Positions 43,589 through 53,328 of a DNA stretch of 63,026 bases are shown here, piece after piece. This stretch comes from UBA993 sp964436815. Lineage in GTDB: Bacteria > Bacillota > Dethiobacteria > DTU022. The position numbers were made by a program, and so were the translations under genes. The stretch's first letter is position 1. The number at the start of each line of letters is the position of its first letter. The DNA is taken from the NCBI GenBank assembly GCA_964436815.1, contig CAYTER010000008.1, positions 1 through 63,026 on the forward strand. Reading direction: 5' to 3'. Below the pieces are notes generated by a model, which saw nothing but the letters and a program-made list of their open reading frames with translations, ran no database searches and was not told the DNA's origin.

Positions 43589-44911
43589 ATGGAATCAGTT
43601 AACAGTCTGGTGATAGTCGGTGCCCAGTGGGGCGATGAAGGAAAAGGAAAAGTAATTGATTTTCTTTCTTCCAAGGCTGATCTAGTAACCCGTTTTCAGG
43701 GTGGCGACAATGCAGGCCATACGGTTGTATACGGTGCGAATATCTTCAAACTACATCATGTTCCATCAGGTATTCTAAATCCGGGCACTCTTTGCCTGCT
43801 TGGAAACGGAATGGTTATAAACCCGCTTGTTCTAGTCAGGGAGATGGATGAACTCGATAAACGGGGCATTGATACAAGGGGTTTAAGGATCAGCGCAAAA
43901 GCGCACCTGATTCTTGCTTACCACCAAGCTCTGGATGAAGCCAACGAAGCAATGCTGGGCGCAAAAAAGATCGGAACAACTGGTCGCGGGATAGGACCGG
44001 CTTATGCCGATAAAGCCCTGCGGCGGGGCCTCAGGGCTATTGATTTAAAAGATTTTGACCAGTTCAATAAACGCCTGGCTCAAATTCTTCCTTTGCAAAA
44101 CCGGATTCTAAAAGAGGTTTTTGATCATGAAGGTTTTGATCTGGCCGAATTGGCGGAAAGGTACAAAACGGCTATCAGGAGGCTGGGGCCTCTTGTTTGC
44201 GATACAGCCAGGCTGCTGGCAGAAAAAATGACAGAGGGTAAGAAAGTCCTGTTTGAAGGAGCTCAGGGTGCTCTACTTGACATTGATCATGGCACTTATC
44301 CTTATGTAACATCTTCTTCAACTGTGGCAGCCGCTGCAGCAAGCGGGACTGGGGTTGGCCCGGTTTGCGCCGGGCGGGTTATCGGTGTGCTAAAGGCTTA
44401 TACTACCAGGGTTGGCGAAGGACCTTTCCCAACCGAAGATCTGACGGAAGCCGGAGAGCAATTGCGGGAAAGAGGAAACGAGTTTGGAACTACTACAGGC
44501 CGGCCGCGACGTTGCGGTTGGTTTGATGCTGTAATTGCCCGTTATGCCGCACAGATTAACGGTTTGACCGGGTTGGCTGTAACTAAACTTGATGTTTTAA
44601 GTGGGATGGAAGTGATCAACCTGGCAATCGGTTACCGCTGTCGCGGCAAAGAGATTGATTATTTCCCCGAGAGCATTGAAGATCTGGAGCTCTGTGAACC
44701 AATTTATCATTCTTTCCCAGGCTGGGATGAAGATCTGTCGAGAGCCCGAAAGCTTGATGATTTGCCGCAGGCTGCCAGGAACTTTTTGCAGGCTCTGGAA
44801 GAATCAGTCGGCGTGCCCCTGGATCTAATTTCGATCGGCCCTGATCGTTCGCAAACCATTATCTGCAAAGGATCTCAGGTTGAAAATTGGATTAGCGCCA
44901 GGCAGGAATAA
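43589..44911 (+). CDS. purA: Adenylosuccinate synthetase
   Basis: About 440 aa: VIVGAQWGDEGKGKVIDFL (P-loop with catalytic Asp), GGDNAGHTVV, IGTTGRGIGPAYADK, and KAYTTRVGEGPFPTE. It makes adenylosuccinate from IMP, aspartate and GTP, the first step to AMP. I choose ATG 43589 with GGATG 8 bp upstream; GTG 43580 is also in frame. It follows gatB by 15 bp and is probably in the same transcript. Confidence 0.96.
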   Translation: MESVNSLVIVGAQWGDEGKGKVIDFLSSKADLVTRFQGGDNAGHTVVYGANIFKLHHVPSGILNPGTLCLLGNGMVINPLVLVREMDELDKRGIDTRGLRISAKAHLILAYHQALDEANEAMLGAKKIGTTGRGIGPAYADKALRRGLRAIDLKDFDQFNKRLAQILPLQNRILKEVFDHEGFDLAELAERYKTAIRRLGPLVCDTARLLAEKMTEGKKVLFEGAQGALLDIDHGTYPYVTSSSTVAAAAASGTGVGPVCAGRVIGVLKAYTTRVGEGPFPTEDLTEAGEQLRERGNEFGTTTGRPRRCGWFDAVIARYAAQINGLTGLAVTKLDVLSGMEVINLAIGYRCRGKEIDYFPESIEDLELCEPIYHSFPGWDEDLSRARKLDDLPQAARNFLQALEESVGVPLDLISIGPDRSQTIICKGSQVENWISARQE

Positions 44912-44964
44912 TGACTAAGGCGGTAGAATTACTTAGCTTATACTTCTTTAGGGAGGGATGATGC

Positions 44965-45465
44965 TTGCACAGTCTGAAGGTGGCAGTAAAGATCATCATC
45001 GGCTTTTTATTTTCCATCACTATCCTTGTCAGTTTCCTGACCACTTCGTTATTTGGCGTTAAGGCTTCTGACACGGTACGCCTGATCGTAACAGAAGCTA
45101 CCGGTTTGCGGCGGGATATGGTGATATTTCATGCTGACCTGCAGCCACTTGTTATTCATAATATCTTCTGGGTTTGCCTGGCCTCAATCGGTTTTATGTT
45201 AATATTCTTATACTTTATCGATCACAGTTTTAAGGCTCTCATGGGACCGGGTATCCTCTGCATCGTGATTACCGTTTTCCTGGCTGCTGCTCTGGCAGTA
45301 TTTCATGATAACATCTATAACTACGTCGGTGCGGTTTCGACAGTATATGTGCAGACTGCTGTAGACCGTTTTACCAGAACGGCTTATGGTGTAGTGGCCC
45401 TGGGCTTGCTGCTTGTAGCTGCTTCCCTGTGGGGTGATCGCTTTTTTAAGAAAGCCAAGCAATAA
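44965..45465 (+). CDS. Small four-helix membrane protein, unknown function
   Basis: The 166-aa product has four hydrophobic segments (about residues 6-30, 65-85, 92-112 and 138-158) with a soluble loop after the first containing RRDMVIFHADLQPLV. I do not recognise a family. The TTG start at 44965 is supported by GGGAGGG 7 bp upstream; the nearby ATG is in another frame. Its last 32 bp overlap the open frame of the GH36 gene. Confidence 0.7.
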   Translation: MHSLKVAVKIIIGFLFSITILVSFLTTSLFGVKASDTVRLIVTEATGLRRDMVIFHADLQPLVIHNIFWVCLASIGFMLIFLYFIDHSFKALMGPGILCIVITVFLAAALAVFHDNIYNYVGAVSTVYVQTAVDRFTRTAYGVVALGLLLVAASLWGDRFFKKAKQ

Positions 45466-47539
45466 AGACGGAAGTTTTTTTTCTGGATCGATATTTGATC
45501 GGATAGATATTGAATGCCTGATTGACGGACGCCGTGTGAAATACAGGCTGCCCGGAAATTTACCTCCGGATTTGAAACTGCAGATTAATACCGATCGCGT
45601 ATGTGATGAAAACCTGATATTATCCCTTGACCTTAAGTGCGGGCCGGCCCAGAGCCAGTTGGAGCTCTGTTCGTTCTCTGCCGAATTTAAACCCGGTTTT
45701 TCTTCTGATGTGATCATGATGGCTAACGGATTTCAATCCTGGAGCCGCAGTGAAGAACTTGGAATCCGAGATCAGATCAAACCTCTCTTTCCGCTCGCCC
45801 GACCTCTGCTTGCCCAATATGGTGACTATAGCTTAAAGAAATACAGCGGCAAACGGGGTCATCTGCATTCCTGGAATTATACCTATTTTCGTCGGTTTGA
45901 TGGCCGAGTTTTATTTCTTGGTTCACTCGATGAACGTAGCGGTTATACCTGTTTTGACTATGATTTTCATAAAAACCGCCTGCGCATCAGCAAAGACTGC
46001 GCAGGAACAATTGTCAACACTGGCTGCAGCTTAATGACATTATTTATCGGGAGCGGAAAACAGGATCAGCTTTTTAAAAGATATTTTGAGCTCTTTGGTC
46101 GTGAGCCAGTGGAAACTCCAAAAATAAGCGGCTGGTGTAGCTGGTATAATTATTACCATAAAATAACAGAATCGATCATCCTTGAAAACCTGAATAGCAT
46201 TAAACTGTACAATATTCCAGTGGATGTGTTTCAGATTGATGATGGATGGCAGCAGGCAATAGGCGACTGGTTGCAAGCAAACGGTAAATTTCCTGCCGGT
46301 ATGAAATCCCTTGCCGACAGGATTGATCAAGACGGTTTTCGCCCCGGATTATGGCTGGCGCCGTTGATTTGCACTCCTGATTCAAAGGTTTATAAAGACC
46401 ATCCGCAATGGTTATTGCGTGATCAAAAAGGAAGACCGGTTAAGGCCGGCTTCAATCCCGGCTGGGGTGGCTTTTTTTATGCTCTCAATTTTTATGCTGA
46501 TGGTGTTAGAGAATATCTGGATGAAGTTTTTTACACGGTCCAGGAAGAGTGGGGCTACCGTATGCTCAAGCTGGATTTCTTATATGCCGCGGCGCTCTTG
46601 CCCCACGAGGGAAGAACCCGGGGTGGAATCATGGCAGAGGTCATTGATTACCTGGAATCTGTAACAGAAAACAGCATTGTTATTGGCTGCGGGGTTCCGC
46701 TTGCACCTGCCTTCAGCCAGTTTGAATATTGTCGAATAGGCAGTGATGTTGCTCCCTACTGGGATAATTACCTGAAAAAACTTCATTACAGGGAAAGAGT
46801 GTCGACAGAAAATTCTCTGGCATGTACCATTGGCCGGAAAAATCTAGATCGGCTTTTTTTCCGCAATGACCCTGATGTATTCATCCTGAGAGATGGAGTA
46901 AAAGGGGTCAATGAGAATAAGCTGACAGGGCAGCAGCGCAATACCCTTTTCCTGTTGAACAATCTTCTTGGCGGTTTGATATTCTTTTCCGACAACCCTA
47001 ATGAACTGAGTGCGGATCAGCTGAAACAGCTCCTCAGCGCTTATCCCCTGGTTGAAACTGAAAATCTTCTCCATCAACATAACGCCGGCCTTCACTGCTT
47101 TGATTTTAAGATTAAGAATAACAGTTATCAGCTTTATGCTAATCTCAGTGCGGAGATCAGAGAGATTACAGTTAAAGGTAGTTACTTTTTCCATCCTGAC
47201 AATTTTTTAGTTCCTCCCGGAACTTTGCTTTCTTTAAAACCATTTGAGTCAGCCTGTCTTTACCGGATTGAAAAGTCGGAGAGGGATTTTTACCTTCTCG
47301 GTGCAACCGGCCATCTTTTCCCGGGAGCGCAGATTGATCGTTTTGAAACTGATATCGACAGGGAAACGGTTTTACTCTCATTACACCGGTCTGCTGCCCC
47401 AGATACGGTGGTGTACCTGGCCTTACCGATACGGGCCGGGTCCATTACTGTTAACAATCAGAGCCGCCTGATAATGGAAAAAGATGGAATTAGATATGCA
47501 AGGGTAGATAATTTGCCATTGGGAGTTGACCGGCCCTGA
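45434..47539 (+). CDS. GH36-family alpha-galactosidase-like glycoside hydrolase
   Basis: Up to 701 aa: an N-terminal beta-sandwich, a TIM barrel (about 220-560) and a C-terminal beta domain. Clan GH-D motifs are present: SGWCSWYNYYHKITE, VFQIDDGWQQ, GLWLAPLI, the nucleophile Asp in RMLKLDFLY and the acid/base Asp in CRIGSDVAPYWD. No signal peptide, so cytoplasmic. The start is uncertain: GTG 45434 lies inside the preceding gene, has no clear ribosome binding site, and the first 18 residues look atypical, yet no later ordinary start codon is near the first conserved residues. It would cleave alpha-galactosides or act as a related transglycosylase. Confidence 0.85.
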   Translation: MIAFLRKPSNKDGSFFSGSIFDRIDIECLIDGRRVKYRLPGNLPPDLKLQINTDRVCDENLILSLDLKCGPAQSQLELCSFSAEFKPGFSSDVIMMANGFQSWSRSEELGIRDQIKPLFPLARPLLAQYGDYSLKKYSGKRGHLHSWNYTYFRRFDGRVLFLGSLDERSGYTCFDYDFHKNRLRISKDCAGTIVNTGCSLMTLFIGSGKQDQLFKRYFELFGREPVETPKISGWCSWYNYYHKITESIILENLNSIKLYNIPVDVFQIDDGWQQAIGDWLQANGKFPAGMKSLADRIDQDGFRPGLWLAPLICTPDSKVYKDHPQWLLRDQKGRPVKAGFNPGWGGFFYALNFYADGVREYLDEVFYTVQEEWGYRMLKLDFLYAAALLPHEGRTRGGIMAEVIDYLESVTENSIVIGCGVPLAPAFSQFEYCRIGSDVAPYWDNYLKKLHYRERVSTENSLACTIGRKNLDRLFFRNDPDVFILRDGVKGVNENKLTGQQRNTLFLLNNLLGGLIFFSDNPNELSADQLKQLLSAYPLVETENLLHQHNAGLHCFDFKIKNNSYQLYANLSAEIREITVKGSYFFHPDNFLVPPGTLLSLKPFESACLYRIEKSERDFYLLGATGHLFPGAQIDRFETDIDRETVLLSLHRSAAPDTVVYLALPIRAGSITVNNQSRLIMEKDGIRYARVDNLPLGVDRP

Positions 47540-48606
47540 AAATAGTACATACCGCTGATCTCCATTTAAATGCAACCAATCCCGAACGATGGGAAGCTTT
47601 GGAAAATATTGTTTCTGTCGCTGAAACTGAAGAGGCATCTTTACTGGTGATTGCCGGTGATCTGTTTGATCAGAATATTGAAGCTGAAACCATGCGCCAG
47701 GACCTGAGAAAAATCCTGGGTGGCGCAAACTTAAAGACGATTATTTTACCGGGAAACCATGATTATCAATCATATCGGAGCGGTCTCTATTTTGGCGATA
47801 ATGTCTATGTTCTTAATGATTGGGCGACACCTTTTGATTTCGGGGAAGTTTCAATCTGGGGGCTGCCGTTTGAAAAGCTTGAGGGCGATCGATTAGCTGG
47901 ACGACTGCAGGAAATGGGCAGGCTGATGGATAAGCAGCGCCGGAATCTCCTGCTCTTTCACGGAGAGCTATTGGACGCTTTCTATTCGGCACGGGATATG
48001 GGTGAGGAAGGAAGCAGGCGTTATATGCCGGCTCACCTGTCGTCGTTCAGCGCTTTGCCGGTGGAGTATGTTCTGGCAGGACATTTTCATTCAGGTTACA
48101 AAGGCTGGGAGATTGGCAAAGAGCGCCTCTTTATTTATCCTGGATCACCGGTTTCGATTACCAGCAGGGAAACAGGCAGACGGGTAGCAAACCTGATTAT
48201 TAACAATCAACGCCCCCTGGAGATAGCGCTGGATACCTTTCATTATGAAGATTTAACCATTGAACTTGATCCTTTCAGTTCAGAAAATCCTTTGCTAAAG
48301 CTTGAAAAGTCTATTCAGCAATTACATCCCTCAGCCCGGCTTCTGATCGAGGTCCGGGGTTTATTCGATGGTAGTCGACTGGGTTTAAGTGAGAGCGAGT
48401 TGGCAGCGGGCATTCAAAATATTGCGGGTGCCAAGCTGGCCAGAGCTGTTGTGGAGACCTTCACCGATGTCCGCCATGTATTGGAAGACGATCTTTTTAA
48501 AGCTTTTTTGGCCAGGCTCGAAATGCAGGACTACGCGGACTGGCAAAAAGCCAAGGTCCGCGAGCTGGCAATAAAAGCTTTCAGGGTGGTGAAGGCTTGT
48601 TCCTGA
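47536..48606 (+). CDS. SbcD/YhaO-like metallophosphoesterase (apparent CTG start)
   Basis: About 356 aa. The conserved N-terminal metal motif HTADLHL lies upstream of the first ordinary start (TTG 47599, which would delete it), in a frame closed by a stop at 47527. The only credible start is CTG 47536, overlapping the GH36 stop (CTGA) with GGGAG about 10 bp upstream. Other calcineurin-like motifs follow: IAGDLFD, LPGNHDY, FHGELLD and GHFHSGY. Proteins of this group pair with an SMC-like ATPase in DNA-end processing; the next gene encodes such an ATPase and overlaps by 10 bp. Confidence 0.85.
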   Translation: MKIVHTADLHLNATNPERWEALENIVSVAETEEASLLVIAGDLFDQNIEAETMRQDLRKILGGANLKTIILPGNHDYQSYRSGLYFGDNVYVLNDWATPFDFGEVSIWGLPFEKLEGDRLAGRLQEMGRLMDKQRRNLLLFHGELLDAFYSARDMGEEGSRRYMPAHLSSFSALPVEYVLAGHFHSGYKGWEIGKERLFIYPGSPVSITSRETGRRVANLIINNQRPLEIALDTFHYEDLTIELDPFSSENPLLKLEKSIQQLHPSARLLIEVRGLFDGSRLGLSESELAAGIQNIAGAKLARAVVETFTDVRHVLEDDLFKAFLARLEMQDYADWQKAKVRELAIKAFRVVKACS

Positions 48607-50939
48607 AAGAGTACGCTCTCAGGAGATACGGTCCCCTGCCCGATAGTGGCAAACAAGAACTTGGGGTTTTCAATCTTTTTTTTGGCGCCAATGAAGATGG
48701 AAAAACACTGACCATCGATGCCTTGCTAAAAATGCTTTTTGGCAAAGCAGCGCAGCGCAGTTTTCAGGCGATCAAAAGGGTGGAAGAGCAACCGGACGGA
48801 TACCTGATTCTGCAGCTCGAAGGAAGTCAGGACGTTAAGCTGCCTGAAGCAGGATCGTTGCCGGATCTGCTGGAGATCAGCCCGGCAGAGTTTGCCAATA
48901 TCTTTATCATTCGTGACAGCAACTTGGCCATCGCTAATGAAGACCAGTTTTACCGGGGAGTGACCAATCGGCTTACCGGGATGCGCAGCGAGGAGATAAA
49001 CTTGATTATCAACGAACTACGGGAACTGGGGAAAATTACAAGCACGGGTGATTATAAAAATACTGCTCCCGATAAGTTAAAAGAAGGCCTGAGCAAAGCG
49101 CATGTGCTGCTGGAAAAGGGAGAACAGCTAGCCGCTAAGATGCTTGACGAAGGATACGCCGGGTTTGAAGAAGAGCTGGCAGCGCTGAACAGGGAGAGGG
49201 AAGAATGCCGGGAGCAGCTCAAATTGCAGCGGGAAGCGGCCGGTCGGGAAAAATATGAGACCGGTTTTAATGCTTTAAACAGCCTCAAGAGAGCACTTCG
49301 AGATAAAGAGCAACTGAGTCTGGTGACAGAGGATCTCCACAATGACTGGCGCAATGCTGAAAGCAAATTTGGTCATATCAGCGATGAACGGAAGCGTCTG
49401 GAAGACGATCTCAAAGAAAGCCGGGAGTTTCTGGAAAACGCTCGTAGTGAAATGTTGTCAGCCAAGGCCGCTTTCCGGGAAGCTGAGCAGGAGCAGAAAA
49501 AAGTGGCAGCTACCATTGAAAATGGCTTGGTTGAATATAACCGGCAGGAGGCTTCATTCTGCCGCTGGGAAAGCATAGTTGAAAAGAGCGCCCTTAGCCG
49601 TTTTATCGGTGCCGGTTTCCTGGCCTTTATACTAACCCTGGCCGGTTCAATTTTCAGGCCGGCCTGGTGGACCTTTATGCTGTTGGGTTTAGCTGTTGTC
49701 GTAGTTCTATTTACAACGACAGTCTATTTGATCTTTATAGAAAAGAAAAGCAAACTAAACCAGGCGGAGGCAACTCTTCTGGCGAGGGCCGAAGGGTTAA
49801 ATCTAAACGCCGGGGATATCCCTGCTTTACGCCGCAATTTTGGTTTGCTTGAAATAAAAGTTAATGCAGCAGCTGCGCACCTTAACGAAGCAGAAAATAG
49901 CTTGGAGTGGAGACAAATAGAGTTCAACAGAATAAAAAAAGAACTGGAAGCAAGGGATAAACAGCTTGCTCAAATTAGGTCTGACCTGGCCGGTTTTCAG
50001 CAACAGACCGGCGCCGAAAAGCTCGAGGAAGCAACCGGGATTATCAAACGTCAGCAGGAGTTACAGAGGGAGATTGAAAAAGGGGCAGGTATTTTGGAAA
50101 GCCATTTCGGAAAAGGTGATCAGCCGGGGTTGATGGCAGAAATGAAGGGTTACTGGCAGAGTCAGATAGACTCCCTGGAGAATTACAAAGGAGCAGCTCC
50201 GGGTGTCGTTTACGACCGAAAAGCTGTTGCAGAACTTAACGAAAGGTTAAGCAGCCTGGAGCAAGAAACAGTCACCTTAAAAGAGCTGCTTAATGAACGC
50301 CGGGATGAAATGCGAACTATCGAAAAAGAGCTTCTGGAAATATTTAGCACAGAGGATCCTGAAGATCTTCGGTGTGAAACTACAGCTGACTTAAAAATGA
50401 TGCTGAAGAAGCTTGCAGAATGGATCGCAGCTTGTGAAGATCATAGAGGTGCAGCCCTGGCCGCAATTTCCCTATTTGAAAAGATTGAGCAGGAGGAAGA
50501 AGAGAAAGTCAGTGAACTTTTTAGCGGCCAGAGTCCGGTTGACAGCTATTTCAGTCAGATTACCGGTGGTTTATATGAAAATGTTACCTATGATCCGGAT
50601 AATAATACTGTGAGCATTATCCGTAAAGACGGGCACCATTTTACTGCCGATCAGTTATCCGGCGGTGCTTATGATCAGCTATATTTCGCCATCAGGCTGG
50701 CTTTGGGAGAAAAACTTCTTCAGGGGGATAAGGGATTCTTTATTCTCGATGATCCCTTTATCAAATCTGACCCGGAACGACTCCAGATCCTGCTTTCAAT
50801 GCTTTTCAGCATCGTTGCCGATGGGTGGCAAATTCTCTATTTCAGCTCCAAAGGCGAGATACGGCAGGCGCTGGAAGACAAAATCGCCGCCGGAGAAGTA
50901 CGACAGATATCTTTCAATCCCGGCGGTGTTCATAATTAA
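48597..50939 (+). CDS. SbcC/YhaN-like SMC-type ATPase with membrane segments
   Basis: The 780-aa product has a split ABC ATPase: Walker A variant FFGANEDGKTLTID at about 28-41, long coiled coils (about 165-320 and 385-620), ABC signature QLSGGAYDQLYFAIRLALGE and Walker B FFILDDPF at the C-terminus. Between the coils are two hydrophobic helices (about 328-378) where Rad50/SbcC has a zinc hook, as in YhaN-type proteins, so the apex would be membrane-bound. TTG start overlaps the nuclease gene. The pair likely forms a membrane-associated DNA-processing complex (inference). Confidence 0.85.
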   Translation: MFLKEYALRRYGPLPDSGKQELGVFNLFFGANEDGKTLTIDALLKMLFGKAAQRSFQAIKRVEEQPDGYLILQLEGSQDVKLPEAGSLPDLLEISPAEFANIFIIRDSNLAIANEDQFYRGVTNRLTGMRSEEINLIINELRELGKITSTGDYKNTAPDKLKEGLSKAHVLLEKGEQLAAKMLDEGYAGFEEELAALNREREECREQLKLQREAAGREKYETGFNALNSLKRALRDKEQLSLVTEDLHNDWRNAESKFGHISDERKRLEDDLKESREFLENARSEMLSAKAAFREAEQEQKKVAATIENGLVEYNRQEASFCRWESIVEKSALSRFIGAGFLAFILTLAGSIFRPAWWTFMLLGLAVVVVLFTTTVYLIFIEKKSKLNQAEATLLARAEGLNLNAGDIPALRRNFGLLEIKVNAAAAHLNEAENSLEWRQIEFNRIKKELEARDKQLAQIRSDLAGFQQQTGAEKLEEATGIIKRQQELQREIEKGAGILESHFGKGDQPGLMAEMKGYWQSQIDSLENYKGAAPGVVYDRKAVAELNERLSSLEQETVTLKELLNERRDEMRTIEKELLEIFSTEDPEDLRCETTADLKMMLKKLAEWIAACEDHRGAALAAISLFEKIEQEEEEKVSELFSGQSPVDSYFSQITGGLYENVTYDPDNNTVSIIRKDGHHFTADQLSGGAYDQLYFAIRLALGEKLLQGDKGFFILDDPFIKSDPERLQILLSMLFSIVADGWQILYFSSKGEIRQALEDKIAAGEVRQISFNPGGVHN

Positions 50940-50968
50940 GTGCGATATGGAGCAGGAGGGCGATTATT

Positions 50969-51715
50969 GTGAAGTTAACAATTTTAGGCTGTTATGGTCC
51001 TTTTCCACCAGCCGGAGGAGCCTGTTCAGGCTACCTGGTGCAGGAAGAAGGCTGCAATATCCTGCTTGATTGCGGAAACGGAGTACTCAGCAGGTTGCAG
51101 GAATATATCGATTATAGAAAGCTGGATGCGGTGCTTTTATCCCATCTGCATGCTGATCACCTATCAGATTTAATGATCATGCGCTACGGTCTTGAGATTG
51201 CCGTAAAGGATGGTATACGCGATAAACCTTTGCCCCTTTACACCCCATCAGATCCCAAAGAAGAGTTCGAACGCCTGCCCTATAAAAACGCCTATGACAT
51301 TATAACTTTTAAGGAAGACAGTAAAATTAAAGTGGGACCATTCTCGATTACAATCGCTGCCGGTGTCCATGCGGTTCCGGCTTTCGGGTTTCGCCTTGAA
51401 ACAGATTCCGGTGTGCTGGTCTATTCCGGAGATACAGAAAGTAATCATGCGCTTGTAGAGTTGGCGAACAGTGCGGATCTTTTCCTCTGTGAAGCTAATT
51501 ATCTGGAAGAGGATATTCTAAATGGCTTACCAAACCACCTTAGCGCAGGGCAGGCCGCAAAAATTGCCAATAAAGCGGAAGTAGTGATGCTTTTGTTAAC
51601 TCACCTTTATCCTGCCCGGGAAAGCTCTCTTTACCTGGCTGAGGCACAGCAGTATTTCCCGGCGGCGAAACTTGCAGCAGAGCGAGACTCATATGTTTTA
51701 AGAAGTACAAGTTAA
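50969..51715 (+). CDS. MBL-fold metallo-hydrolase (RNase Z-like)
   Basis: The 248-aa product has the metal motif LLSHLHADHLSD (about 57-68), further ligands in AGVHAVPAF, YSGDTES and the final LLTHLYP. This is the beta-lactamase-fold group close to ribonuclease Z/arylsulfatase-like hydrolases (YhfI-like). No RNase Z exosite arm is evident. GTG start with AGGAGGG upstream. It follows the SbcC-like gene by 29 bp. The substrate is unknown. Confidence 0.88.
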   Translation: MKLTILGCYGPFPPAGGACSGYLVQEEGCNILLDCGNGVLSRLQEYIDYRKLDAVLLSHLHADHLSDLMIMRYGLEIAVKDGIRDKPLPLYTPSDPKEEFERLPYKNAYDIITFKEDSKIKVGPFSITIAAGVHAVPAFGFRLETDSGVLVYSGDTESNHALVELANSADLFLCEANYLEEDILNGLPNHLSAGQAAKIANKAEVVMLLLTHLYPARESSLYLAEAQQYFPAAKLAAERDSYVLRSTS

Positions 51716-51750
51716 TTCGGAGCAGATGCTCCTGTGTTTCTAAATAGCCT

Positions 51751-51770
51751 GGGGACAGAAGTTCCTGTCT
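51751..51770. repeat. REP-like short palindrome
   Basis: GGGGACAGAAGTTCCTGTCT: GACAG (51754-51758) pairs with CTGTC (51765-51769). It closely resembles the GGGGACAG...CTGTCCCC palindromes that recur between genes in many clostridia and are linked with REP-associated transposases (recall). One copy is seen here, slightly decayed at its right end. Confidence 0.45.
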
Positions 51771-51783
51771 TTATTGTGCTTTG

Positions 51784-51813
51784 TTGCCAGCAAACCGGTT
51801 AAATTGCTATAAT
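51784..51813 (+). promoter_or_regulatory. Sigma-A promoter of selA-selB-selD
   Basis: TTGCCA (51784-51789), an 18-bp spacer and TATAAT (51808-51813), 72 bp before the selA start. It is the only convincing promoter before the three sel genes, whose gaps are 21 and 39 bp. Confidence 0.72.
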
Positions 51814-51885
51814 GAAATCGTCTAAATATCGCCTGGTATTTATTCCACTTGGAAACACCATTTTTAAGAATGAAGAGGAATTAAA

Positions 51886-53307
51886 GTGGCCGAATCTCAG
51901 GATTTACTACGTGCACTACCGGCAGTTGATCGGTTGCTGAAGGAACCTGCGGTAGAAAAGGCCTTGCTTAAAATACCCCGCCGGATCGTAATTGCTGCCC
52001 TGCAAAAGATAATTGATCTCAGCCGTCAGGAAATAATTAATGCTAAAGATAACCCTGCTGTTTTAAAGACAGTCATACTGGATCCGGAGCAGTTGGCGGT
52101 TAAGGCGATCTCACTGGCTGAAAAGAACGCTTCGGCCAGCCTGAAACCACTGCTAAATGCCACCGGTATTGTAATTCACACCAATCTTGGACGAGTGCCT
52201 CTGGCTCCGGCAGCGATTGATGCCCTGTCCGGTATTGCAGCCAACTATAACAATCTTGAACTGGATCTGGATAGCGGCAAGCGTGGATCACGGCAAAGCC
52301 ATCTCGAAGAGCTGATTTGTGAACTTTGTGGTGCCGAGGCGGCTCTTGTCGTCAACAATAATGCTGCTGCTGTATTTTTGGCCTTGAAGTCACTGGCTGA
52401 AAAACGCGAAGTTGTTGTTTCACGCGGCCAACTGGTGGAAATCGGCGGCTCCTTCAGGATCCCTGAAATAATGGCTGCCAGCGGTGCTCTGATGGTCGAG
52501 GTGGGTACTACTAACAAAACCTACCTGCGCGATTATGAGCGGGCCCTGACCGAAAACAGCGCTGCTTTTCTTAAAGTTCATACCAGTAATTACCATCTAG
52601 TTGGCTTTACCGCTGAAGTTGAAGCAGCCGATCTTGCTGATTTGGCCCATAAGCATAATCTCCTGATGATTGAAGATTTAGGCAGCGGGGCCCTTGTTGA
52701 TCTGAGAAAATTCGGGTTGCCACCCGAACCGCTCGTTCAGGACAGTATCGCAGCCGGGGCTGACCTGGTTACTTTCAGCGGTGATAAGCTTTTGGGAGGC
52801 CCGCAGGCCGGGATTATTGTTGGCCGCAAAGATCTGATAGCTGCTCTGCGCAGCAACCAACTGGCCCGTGTTGTCAGGGTGGATAAGTTTACTATTGCCG
52901 CCATGGAGGCTACGCTCAGGCTTTACCTGGATGAATTGGCAGCTGAGCAGAATATACCGGTTTGGCAGATGTTAGCTGTAAAAGAAGAGACTTTGAAAGA
53001 AAGAGCTGATAGCTTTGCCGGGAAACTTGCTGAAGCCCTGCCTTCAGCAGCAGTTTCTGTGAAGAAAAGCGAATCAAGGGTGGGCGGCGGAGCTTTACCA
53101 TCAGCCGCACTGCCGACCTGGTTGATTGCAGTAGATCCTGCCGGATCAGGTTTATCAGCTGAAGAATTGGTTGAACGTCTGCGAAAGTATGACCCTCCAG
53201 TAATCCTGCGGGTCCAGCAGGATATCTTACTATTTGATCTGCGCACCATTCCTAAAGATCAGGAAGAACTTTTGTCCAAAGCAATAACCGGGGTTTTCCA
53301 TCACTGA
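51886..53307 (+). CDS. selA: L-seryl-tRNA(Sec) selenium transferase
   Basis: The 473-aa PLP enzyme matches SelA throughout: N-terminal LLRALPAVDRLLKEPAV, LNATGIVIHTNLGRVPLA, ALVVNNNAAAVFLAL, and the Schiff-base Lys301 in FSGDKLLGGPQAG. It converts Ser-tRNA(Sec) to Sec-tRNA(Sec) using selenophosphate from SelD. GTG start after GAAGAGGAA. First gene of selABD; no tRNA(Sec) gene was found adjacent. Confidence 0.97.
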   Translation: MAESQDLLRALPAVDRLLKEPAVEKALLKIPRRIVIAALQKIIDLSRQEIINAKDNPAVLKTVILDPEQLAVKAISLAEKNASASLKPLLNATGIVIHTNLGRVPLAPAAIDALSGIAANYNNLELDLDSGKRGSRQSHLEELICELCGAEAALVVNNNAAAVFLALKSLAEKREVVVSRGQLVEIGGSFRIPEIMAASGALMVEVGTTNKTYLRDYERALTENSAAFLKVHTSNYHLVGFTAEVEAADLADLAHKHNLLMIEDLGSGALVDLRKFGLPPEPLVQDSIAAGADLVTFSGDKLLGGPQAGIIVGRKDLIAALRSNQLARVVRVDKFTIAAMEATLRLYLDELAAEQNIPVWQMLAVKEETLKERADSFAGKLAEALPSAAVSVKKSESRVGGGALPSAALPTWLIAVDPAGSGLSAEELVERLRKYDPPVILRVQQDILLFDLRTIPKDQEELLSKAITGVFHH

Positions 53308-53328
53308 GTAACAAAAGGAGTTCGTTCA

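Noticed and set aside
51716..51885. Search for a tRNA(Sec) gene near selA/selB/selD
   Set aside because: Neither 51716-51885 nor 56332-56593 shows a 90-100-nt tRNA(Sec)-like cloverleaf or CCA end; it must lie elsewhere.
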